From JAABYT01 sp041581935 (lineage in GTDB: Bacteria; Pseudomonadota; Gammaproteobacteria; HK1): a stretch of 5,674 nt of DNA. The notes below the pieces were generated by a model. It made no database searches. It saw only the letters and a list, made by a program, of their open reading frames with translations, and was not told the DNA's origin. This document shows positions 1-5,200 of this stretch, in pieces; positions within the stretch are counted from its first letter, which is position 1; every line of letters begins with the position of its first letter. The translations under genes and the position numbers were made by a program. The DNA lies in the NCBI GenBank assembly GCA_041581935.1, contig JBFICP010000214.1, forward strand, positions 1-5,674, given 5' to 3'.

Positions 1-87
1 GCTGACATCGAGAAAGCGGCCACGGTGGATCAGCCACGCATCGCCGTTGGCGAGCTCCGGTAAGCGTTCGACGGATTGCCTGCTCAT
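1..87 (-). CDS. Unidentified protein, first 29 codons only (runs off the left edge)
   Basis: The minus strand reads ATG at 87-85 and stays open to base 1, giving 29 residues that begin MSRQSVERLPELANGDAWLI. A good Shine-Dalgarno sequence (AGGAG, complement of 96-100) lies 8 bases upstream of the ATG, which is the main support for the start. The visible part has no signal peptide or membrane segment and looks like the N-terminus of a soluble cytoplasmic protein. It is transcribed divergently from the caspase-like gene, with 97 bases between the two start codons. I do not recognise the family from so short a piece, so no function is proposed. The rest of the gene is outside the window. Confidence 0.6.
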   Translation of the reverse strand, partial: MSRQSVERLPELANGDAWLIHRGRFLDVS

Positions 88-127
88 GACTGCTGCTCCT
101 GGGGGTTGCACCCATAATATGTGACGC

Positions 128-156
128 TTGTGAGAAATTGAGCCCTTCAATACGAT
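128..156 (+). promoter_or_regulatory. Candidate sigma-70-type promoter for the caspase-like gene
   Basis: TTGTGA (128-133) and TACGAT (151-156) are separated by exactly 17 bases. Each matches the -35 and -10 consensus at 4 of 6 positions. Transcription would begin near 163, about 22 bases before the ATG at 185. The match is only moderate, and the A/T-rich stretch CATAATAT at 112-119 could belong to a promoter for either divergent gene. This is inference from spacing and sequence alone. Confidence 0.3.
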
Positions 157-184
157 ACTCGAATAGGCCCGCCAGTTGACTCGC

Positions 185-2218
185 ATGACCCAGCGTATCC
201 GAAGCATTCCTGCTTGCGTCCTCCTGGCGCTGTCGGTGCTCTGCGCAGGGTCGACCGCGCATGCGTCACAACACAGTCGCATCGCGCTCGTCATCGGCAA
301 CGCCGCCTATGATGAGGCGCCGCTGCGCAATCCGGTAAATGACGCACGGGCTGTCTCCAGGGCGCTCGAGAATCTCGATTTCGAGGTTACGACCGTCACC
401 GACGCCACCAAGCGCGAGATGGAGCTCGCCGTCGTCGCGTTTACGGAGCGGCTCGCTGGCGGCGGGACAGGGCTCTTCTACTATGCGGGCCACGGCATCC
501 AGGTGCGGGGACGAAACTACCTGCTGCCGGTGGATGCCGGTATCGAGTCTGAATCCATGGCGCGCGTCGAGGGAATCGACGTCGGCTTCGTGCTCGAGGA
601 GCTTACCCACGCGGACAACCCGCTGAATATCGTCATCCTCGACGCCTGTCGCAACAACCCCTTCGAGCGCCGCATGCGCGGCGCCTCCCGGGGTCTCGCT
701 GCCATCGATGCCGCGCAGGGCGTGTTGATCGCCTATGCGACCGCACCCGGGTCGGTGGCCGCCGACGGCGATGGCGAGAACGGCCTGTACACGCAGGAGC
801 TTCTCAAGGCCCTGGCAAGACCCGGTCTTAGCGCGGAGCAGGTCTTCAAGCAGGTGCGCATCGGTGTGTCCGAGCACAGCGGTGGTCTTCAGATCCCGTG
901 GGAGTCTTCGTCACTGACCGGCGAGCTGATATTCAATCGAGCGTCAGGCCGGGTCGGCCGCTCGGCCGAGGCAATCTTTTGGGACAGTATCAAGTCGAGC
1001 GACGATGCGAGTGATTTCCGGGCGTATCTCGAACAGTACCCCGATGGAATTTTCGCGCCGCTGGCGCGATCGCGGCTCGAGGCAGCGCCGACTGAGCCTC
1101 AACCGGACACGCCGCGCGATGTCAACCGCGTGGACCAGGTGCCTTTAGTGGGTGACAAGGGTCGAATGCTCTACGAGAAGAAGTTTCTCGGCGCGTCTTA
1201 TCCACGTGCATTCGCCGTATCCACCGGTGGTGCGGTCGGGTGGAGCACTTCTTCGTCACCGGAGACCGCGGTGCTGGCATGTCAGGGACGAACCCGCGCG
1301 ACGTGCCATCTCTACGCGGTGGATGGCAAGGTCGTATGGAGCGAGGAGCTGCTGTGGCAGGCAATCGAGTCGAGCGATTTTTTCGCCGACTACCGAAAGT
1401 ACCTGAAGTACTTCCCAAGCGGCGCCCACGCCACGCAAGCGCGCGAGCGCCACCAACGCCTCATGCGCGAGGCCGCGAACGCACCGGTTCCGGCACTCAA
1501 GCACGCCAGCCGCGTGCCTTATCTGCTTATGAATGGCAGAAAAGAGTACGTTCGTTTTCTTTATCGAAACAACCCGAGGGCTTTCGCCATCGCAAGCAGC
1601 GGCGCATTCGGATGGCGAGTCGGCGAAGATGCCGCCGCGCGGGCATTGGAGGCCTGTCAGAAGCTCACCCAGGCGCGTTGCGAGATTTATGCTCGCGACG
1701 ACACCCTCGTATGGTCGGTGGATCGGGACGCGGCGCTTTTTGCCGACGAAGGGACCGATTGGGGTGTACCCGAATCGAATCGGATCCGCAGTGAAGATCT
1801 GTATGCGCCGACCCCGACGACGGCGCCGGGAGCCGAGACGATAAGCACACGGCAGCTGCTGGCACGCCTGGCCCAGCCGCAACCTCCGCTGCTCATCGAC
1901 GTGCGCTCGGCCGGCAGGCCGAAAAGCCTGCCGCGCTCGTTGTGGCTGAAAGGGGCGGGCGAGCCGGGGCCCGGTGAAAACGAAACAGACGCGTGGCTTG
2001 CAGGCCAGCTCGCAGAGCTGACGCAGCGCAATCCCGAGCGGGAGATCGTGCTGTTCGCGCGCAACGCCTACAGCTGGCACGCGTACAACGCGGTGCTGCG
2101 GGCCAAGCGCCTCGGCTATAAGAACGTCAAATGGTACCGCGGCGGTATCGCGGCGTGGGAAGCGGCAGGATACCTCCGCGAGGTCGGCTCGGTCATAGCC
2201 CAAAGCGCGCCGAACTGA
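185..2218 (+). CDS. Exported caspase-like (peptidase C14) protein with duplicated middle module and rhodanese-like C-terminus
   Basis: A protein of 677 residues from the ATG at 185. Residues 1-27 form a Sec signal peptide (basic start, hydrophobic 10-20, cleavage likely after AHA27), so it should act in the periplasm. Residues about 30-252 are a caspase/metacaspase-type cysteine protease domain. The catalytic pair is present: His103 in YYAGHG and Cys155 in DACRNNPF, followed by the family's ATAPGSVAADGDG and GLYTQELL stretches. Family knowledge predicts cleavage after basic or acidic residues; the substrate is unknown. Residues 262-510 hold two copies of a two-part module. Residues 551-667 resemble a rhodanese domain (LIDVRS at 570-575, WYRGGIAAWEAAG at 650-662), but the catalytic-loop region (620-631, IVLFARNAYSW) has no cysteine, so sulfurtransferase activity is unlikely. 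A TTG at 176 is an alternative start: a weak AGG lies 8 bases before it, while the ATG has no good ribosome site. The gene appears to stand alone. Confidence 0.88.
   Translation: MTQRIRSIPACVLLALSVLCAGSTAHASQHSRIALVIGNAAYDEAPLRNPVNDARAVSRALENLDFEVTTVTDATKREMELAVVAFTERLAGGGTGLFYYAGHGIQVRGRNYLLPVDAGIESESMARVEGIDVGFVLEELTHADNPLNIVILDACRNNPFERRMRGASRGLAAIDAAQGVLIAYATAPGSVAADGDGENGLYTQELLKALARPGLSAEQVFKQVRIGVSEHSGGLQIPWESSSLTGELIFNRASGRVGRSAEAIFWDSIKSSDDASDFRAYLEQYPDGIFAPLARSRLEAAPTEPQPDTPRDVNRVDQVPLVGDKGRMLYEKKFLGASYPRAFAVSTGGAVGWSTSSSPETAVLACQGRTRATCHLYAVDGKVVWSEELLWQAIESSDFFADYRKYLKYFPSGAHATQARERHQRLMREAANAPVPALKHASRVPYLLMNGRKEYVRFLYRNNPRAFAIASSGAFGWRVGEDAAARALEACQKLTQARCEIYARDDTLVWSVDRDAALFADEGTDWGVPESNRIRSEDLYAPTPTTAPGAETISTRQLLARLAQPQPPLLIDVRSAGRPKSLPRSLWLKGAGEPGPGENETDAWLAGQLAELTQRNPEREIVLFARNAYSWHAYNAVLRAKRLGYKNVKWYRGGIAAWEAAGYLREVGSVIAQSAPN
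968..1714 (+). repeat. Internal tandem duplication (about 125 residues per copy) in the caspase-like protein
   Basis: Numbered from the ATG at 185, copy 1 covers residues 262-385 and copy 2 covers 387-510. Each copy has two parts. The first is a helical segment of about 38 residues with W, I, SSD, D, R, YL, P-x-G and A-x-x-A-R in register (for example FRAYLEQYPDG against YRKYLKYFPSG). A 27-residue linker follows. The second part, of about 59 residues, contains PRAFA, a G-x-x-GW motif, a Cys-x7-Cys pair (366/374 and 491/499) and a final YA-x-D-x-x-VW. Key residues recur 125 positions apart (W266/W391, C366/C491, W385/W510), shifting to 124 in the middle through small compensating indels. Divergence is substantial (16 of 37 identical in the first part), so the duplication is old. 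The four cysteines probably form two disulfides in the periplasm. Confidence 0.8.
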
Positions 2219-2222
2219 GACG

Positions 2223-2246
2223 GCAGCAGGGCCCCGGCCCCGTTGC
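2223..2246 (+). terminator. Possible GC-rich hairpin terminator after the caspase-like gene
   Basis: GCAGCAGGGC (2223-2232) can pair with GCCCCGTTGC (2237-2246) around a CCCG loop. This gives a 10-pair stem with one G-U wobble and one A-C mismatch, starting 5 bases after the stop codon. No T-run follows, so it is not a canonical intrinsic terminator. The placement is the main argument for it. Confidence 0.25.
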
Positions 2247-2266
2247 TCACCGATTGCCCCAATATT

Positions 2267-2284
2267 GTGCACGCAATGGTGCAC
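2267..2284 (+). promoter_or_regulatory. NtrC-like binding site (upstream dyad)
   Basis: GTGCAC, six bases, GTGCAC, containing TGCAC and TGGTGCA half-sites. The classical NtrC site is TGCAC-N7-GTGCA; here the spacer between these arms is 6, one base short. Its centre lies about 104 bases upstream of the predicted transcription start at 2379, a normal distance for an NtrC enhancer in front of a sigma-54 promoter. The promoter type and the gene behind it (glnK) make nitrogen control the obvious reading, but binding is inferred. Confidence 0.5.
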
Positions 2285-2294
2285 GGTTCCATCG

Positions 2295-2316
2295 TGGTGC
2301 AACCATCCATGGTCCA
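2295..2316 (+). promoter_or_regulatory. Second, weaker NtrC-like site
   Basis: A second exact TGGTGCA half-site (2295-2301) repeats the one at 2277-2283 eighteen bases further on. It is followed by the short dyad ACCAT-CC-ATGGT (2302-2313) and a degraded half GGTCCA (2311-2316). The overall spacing does not fit the 17-base consensus, so this may be a low-affinity site assisting the upstream one. It is centred about 73 bases before the predicted start of transcription. Confidence 0.35.
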
Positions 2317-2352
2317 TGCGCCGCCGACCGTTGCGCGGCGGTGTTCCGCCTG

Positions 2353-2368
2353 TGGCATGTTTTCTGCA
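2353..2368 (+). promoter_or_regulatory. Sigma-54 (RpoN) -24/-12 promoter of glnK-amtB
   Basis: TGGCATGTTTTCTGCA matches the sigma-54 consensus TGGCACG-N4-TTGCW with only two mismatches (T for C at position 6, C for T at position 12). The invariant GG (2354-2355) and GC (2366-2367) doublets are exactly 10 bases apart. Transcription should begin near 2379, leaving a leader of about 29 bases before the glnK ATG. Sigma-54 promoters need an enhancer-binding activator; the NtrC-like dyads upstream supply the candidate sites. Confidence 0.8.
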
Positions 2369-2407
2369 GGACTCTCTCGAGTAGAACAACGACAGGGAGC
2401 TCTGGCG

Positions 2408-2746
2408 ATGAAACAAATTGTCGCGATCATCAAGCCTTTCAAGCTCGACGACGTCCGCGAAGCCCTGGGCGAGGTCGGTGTCGCCGGGATGACAGTATGT
2501 GAAGTGAAGGGATTCGGGCGTCAGAAGGGGCACACGGAGCTCTACCGGGGCGCCGAGTACGTGGTGGATTTCGTGCCGAAGATGAAAATCGAGGTGGTCA
2601 TCGACGACGACGCCGTCGAGCGGGCGATCGAGGCCATCAACAACGCCGCGCGCACGGGGAAGATCGGCGACGGCAAGATATTCGTCAGCCCGGTGGAGCA
2701 GGCCGTGCGTATCCGCACCGGGGAAACGGGGAGTGAGGCGCTATGA
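2408..2746 (+). CDS. glnK: Nitrogen regulatory protein P-II (GlnK type)
   Basis: A protein of 112 residues, the standard PII length. PII trimers sense 2-oxoglutarate and ATP/ADP and relay nitrogen status; the amtB-linked form binds the transporter and blocks its pore when nitrogen is plentiful. Visible hallmarks are IIKPFKLDDVREAL at the N-terminus, VKGFGRQKGH leading into the T-loop, Tyr51 in LYRGAEY (the uridylylation site), Gln39 and Lys58 (2-oxoglutarate/ATP contacts), the B-loop TGKIGDGKIFV (83-93) and the C-terminal RIRTGE. The start is fixed by AGGGAG (2394-2399), 8 bases before the ATG, and by homology; the frame is open further upstream to 2243, but that part precedes the predicted transcript start. 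The stop overlaps the amtB start (ATGA), implying translational coupling. Thr43 and Asp54 in the T-loop are as I recall E. coli GlnB rather than GlnK, so the name rests on the amtB linkage. Confidence 0.95.
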   Translation: MKQIVAIIKPFKLDDVREALGEVGVAGMTVCEVKGFGRQKGHTELYRGAEYVVDFVPKMKIEVVIDDDAVERAIEAINNAARTGKIGDGKIFVSPVEQAVRIRTGETGSEAL

Positions 2747-4050
2747 ATATCGACTGGAAAAACTTGGGCTGCCAATCGATGGCCGGCGGGATACTCGTGG
2801 TCGCGCCGCTTGCCGCTTTCGCGCAAGACACGGTCGACAGCGGCGATACCGCCTGGATCCTGACCTCCACTGCACTCGTGCTGTTCATGACCATCCCGGG
2901 TTTGTCGCTGTTCTACGCGGGGCTCGTGCGCACCAAGAACGCCCTCTCGGTGCTCATGCAGTGCTTTGCGATCACCTGCCTGGTATCGATTCTGTGGCTC
3001 GTTTACGGCTACAGCCTTGCGTTCGGCGATGGTGGCGCCGCGCAGGCCGCCATCGGCGGCCTCGGCCAGGTTTTTCTGGCCGGAGTCGCGCGCGACTCGG
3101 TTGCCGGCTCCATTCCGGAAACCGTTTTCGTCATGTTCCAGCTTACCTTCGCGATCATTACACCGGCGTTGATCGTCGGCGGATTCGCCGAACGCATGCG
3201 CTTCTCGGCGATGCTGTGCTTTACCGCCCTGTGGCTGACATTCGTCTATCTGCCCGTCTGTCACTGGGTCTGGGGCGGCGGCTGGCTCGGTGAGCTCGGC
3301 GTGCTCGACTTCGCAGGCGGCACCGTGGTGCACATCACCGCCGGCGTAGGCGCCATCGTCGCGGCGGTCGTGCTCGGCAGCCGGCGGGGATTCCCCACGA
3401 CCGCCATGCCACCCCACAATCTGTCGTTGTCGGTCGCCGGCGCCGGCATGCTCTGGGTCGGCTGGTTCGGGTTCAATGCGGGCAGCGCCGTCGCCGCCGG
3501 CGGTGACGCGGGAATGGCCATGCTGGTCACGCACATCAGTGCGGCGGCCGGATCGCTTGCCTGGATGCTCATGGAATGGTGGCGCTACGGAAAGCCGAGC
3601 GTGCTCGGCATCGTTACCGGGATGGTCGCGGGCCTCGGGACCATCACCCCGGCATCGGGATTCGTCGGACCGGCAGGTGCCCTGGTAATCGGCCTGAGCG
3701 CGGGGACCATCTGCTTTCTCGCCACCGGTTATATCAAGCGCTCGCTGAAGATCGACGATTCCCTGGACGTGTTCCCGGTGCACGGAGTCGGCGGCATGCT
3801 GGGCATGACGCTGACCGGCGTTTTCGTGGCGTCCGGGCTCGGAGGCGCAGGCCTCCCCGAGGGGGCGAGCATGGGCAGCCAGGTGTTCACTCAGCTGGTC
3901 GGGGTAGGGGCCACCGTTGCGTGGACGGCCATCGTGACCTTCGTCATTCTGAAAATCGTCGATGTCATCGTCGGACTGCGGGTCAGCGAGGAGCAGGAAA
4001 CCGACGGCCTCGACATCAGCCAGCACGAAGAGAGGGCGTACAATCCCTGA
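2743..4050 (+). CDS. amtB: Ammonium transporter AmtB
   Basis: A protein of 435 residues, typical for bacterial Amt/MEP/Rh channels, which conduct ammonium across the inner membrane as a trimer. Residues 1-27 look like a cleavable signal peptide (APLAAFAQ), followed by about eleven hydrophobic spans. Every key residue of E. coli AmtB appears at a constant offset of +29: Phe136 and Phe244 (pore gate), Trp177 and Ser248 (outer ammonium site), Asp189 in LDFAGGTVVH, and the twin pore histidines His197 and His347 (in DVFPVHGVGG). The channel therefore looks fully functional. The C-terminal tail (EEQETDGLDISQHEERAYNP) keeps the family's GLD-x-x-x-H-x-E-x-AY ending, which takes part in the GlnK interaction. 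It overlaps glnK by 4 bases and shares its sigma-54 promoter. Confidence 0.97.
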   Translation: MNIDWKNLGCQSMAGGILVVAPLAAFAQDTVDSGDTAWILTSTALVLFMTIPGLSLFYAGLVRTKNALSVLMQCFAITCLVSILWLVYGYSLAFGDGGAAQAAIGGLGQVFLAGVARDSVAGSIPETVFVMFQLTFAIITPALIVGGFAERMRFSAMLCFTALWLTFVYLPVCHWVWGGGWLGELGVLDFAGGTVVHITAGVGAIVAAVVLGSRRGFPTTAMPPHNLSLSVAGAGMLWVGWFGFNAGSAVAAGGDAGMAMLVTHISAAAGSLAWMLMEWWRYGKPSVLGIVTGMVAGLGTITPASGFVGPAGALVIGLSAGTICFLATGYIKRSLKIDDSLDVFPVHGVGGMLGMTLTGVFVASGLGGAGLPEGASMGSQVFTQLVGVGATVAWTAIVTFVILKIVDVIVGLRVSEEQETDGLDISQHEERAYNP

Positions 4051-4175
4051 CAACACGCGGGGAGTAGGGTTGTCTGCGCCGGGGTGTACGCTCGCCCGAT
4101 GGGCGCGCTTCGTCGGGCTCGAAATCCGGCGCGGCGTGCTCGTAGATGGGCGACGTCGAAGGTTATGCTCACAAG

Positions 4176-5192
4176 ATGACCGGTCGAGCCAGTTTTCCAG
4201 GCGGATTCGTCGGGGCGCTCGCGATCGCCGCAGCATTGGTCGCTTCGGGCTGTGCCGAGCTCGGTGACGCATGGCGCAAGGCGGGGGACGATTTCGAGGC
4301 ACTCTTCCGAGCCTCGCCCGCCGGTCCCACGCAGGAGGAACAGCGGCGCGCGCGCATCGCCTACGAGCGCGCCGTCGAAGCGCGCGCTTCGGGCGACCCG
4401 TCGGCAGCCGCGGCAAAGTTTCGAGAGGCTGCGGAGCTCGGCCACGGAAATGCCGCCTATGAGCTTGCACTCGCTTACCTCGAGGGACGCGGTGTTGCCA
4501 AGGACCTGGATCAGTCCGCCATGTGGCTCAATCGCAGCGCCGATCTCGGCGATCCCGGAGCGCAGTTTCTGGTCGGCTCGAGCCTGTATGCCGGCATCGG
4601 CGTCGAGCCGGACATACCGCGAGGTATTGCGTTTCTCGAACGAGCCGCCGAGCAGGGGCATTCGAAGGCCCAGTTCCTGCTGGGACAGGCGTACGTCGAT
4701 GGAATCGGCGTGCAGAGAAACGCGCAGTGGGCGGCGCGCTGGTACGGGAAAGCCGCGATCGGCGGACACGCTCAAGCGCAGTACGCCCTCGGCGTCATGT
4801 TCGCATCCGGTCTGGGGGTGCCGAAGAACGCAGGTCGGGCCTACCTGTGGCTGACCATTGCTGATGCGAATGGTCATGAGAACGCCGGCGAGCTTCGCAA
4901 GAAACTGGCAACAAGACTGACACCGGCGGCGCTGGCACGCGCTGATGCAAAGGCCGCGCGCTATGCGGCAACCGAGAGCATCGGATACAAGGACGGGCCA
5001 ACGGTGATGTACGTGCAAATGCGCTTGCGGGCGCTGGGATTCGACGCGGGGCCTGTTGACGGCATCGCCGGCCCGAGAACCGTCGCCGCAATCGAGGCGT
5101 TCCAGTCCGCGGAGCGATTACCGGTCGATGGAGAGCTTTCGCGGGTGCTAGTCGATGAGCTGTTCGATCGCGCTACGCCAACCGGCACTTAA
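4176..5192 (+). CDS. Sel1-repeat lipoprotein with C-terminal peptidoglycan-binding domain
   Basis: A protein of 338 residues from the ATG at 4176. Residues 1-25 are hydrophobic and end in VASG-Cys26, an acceptable lipobox, so the mature protein is probably lipid-anchored in the envelope. After a charged helical stretch (50-88) come four Sel1-like repeats of exactly 36 residues each (89-124, 125-160, 161-196, 197-232), with the G-x-x-x-A-x-x-x-L-G-x-x-Y-x-x-G-x-GV pattern. These alpha-solenoids usually mediate protein-protein contacts. Residues about 276-330 form a PG_binding_1 domain (VQMRLRALGFDAGPVDGIAG, then TVAAIEAFQ), expected to hold peptidoglycan. No catalytic domain is seen, so a scaffold or anchoring role is inferred. 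An in-frame ATG at 4146 would add ten residues before the signal; neither start has a strong ribosome site (GAAGG at 4158-4162 is 13 bases from 4176). It follows amtB by 125 bases. Confidence 0.85.
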   Translation: MTGRASFPGGFVGALAIAAALVASGCAELGDAWRKAGDDFEALFRASPAGPTQEEQRRARIAYERAVEARASGDPSAAAAKFREAAELGHGNAAYELALAYLEGRGVAKDLDQSAMWLNRSADLGDPGAQFLVGSSLYAGIGVEPDIPRGIAFLERAAEQGHSKAQFLLGQAYVDGIGVQRNAQWAARWYGKAAIGGHAQAQYALGVMFASGLGVPKNAGRAYLWLTIADANGHENAGELRKKLATRLTPAALARADAKAARYAATESIGYKDGPTVMYVQMRLRALGFDAGPVDGIAGPRTVAAIEAFQSAERLPVDGELSRVLVDELFDRATPTGT

Positions 5193-5200
5193 ACCTTCGG

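Noticed and set aside
239..262. Possible lipoprotein cysteine in the signal peptide of the caspase-like protein (VLCAGS)
   Set aside because: The residue before the cysteine is Leu, not Gly or Ala, so it does not fit a lipobox. The AHA motif a few residues later fits signal peptidase I.
2321..2341. Inverted repeat CCGCCG ... CGGCGG between the NtrC-like sites and the promoter
   Set aside because: Six-base GC-only arms are expected by chance in DNA of this composition, and no known regulator site matches.
2243..2407. An upstream extension of the PII frame from TTG at 2243
   Set aside because: It would place the sigma-54 promoter inside the coding region and add residues no PII has. AGGGAG sits correctly before the ATG at 2408.
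1256..2533. A 425-codon minus-strand frame across the end of the caspase-like gene and the glnK promoter
   Set aside because: It would run through the rhodanese-like domain, the sigma-54 promoter and the glnK start in antisense. The protein shows no domain or coherent composition.
4049..4105. Hairpins after amtB (GACAAC 4049-4054 with GTTGTC 4069-4074; CGCCC 4093-4097 with GGGCG 4101-4105)
   Set aside because: The stems are only 5-6 pairs, one with a 14-base loop, and no T-run follows either, so I do not call a terminator.
2542..4470. A 642-codon open frame on the minus strand across glnK, amtB and the start of the lipoprotein gene
   Set aside because: It lies antisense to unmistakable glnK and amtB. 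Its product is full of Arg, His, Gly and Asp with no recognisable domain, as expected for the antisense frame of GC-rich codons.
3891..5018. A 375-codon minus-strand frame over the end of amtB and the Sel1 gene
   Set aside because: It is antisense to four in-register Sel1 repeats and the conserved amtB tail, with no domain of its own.
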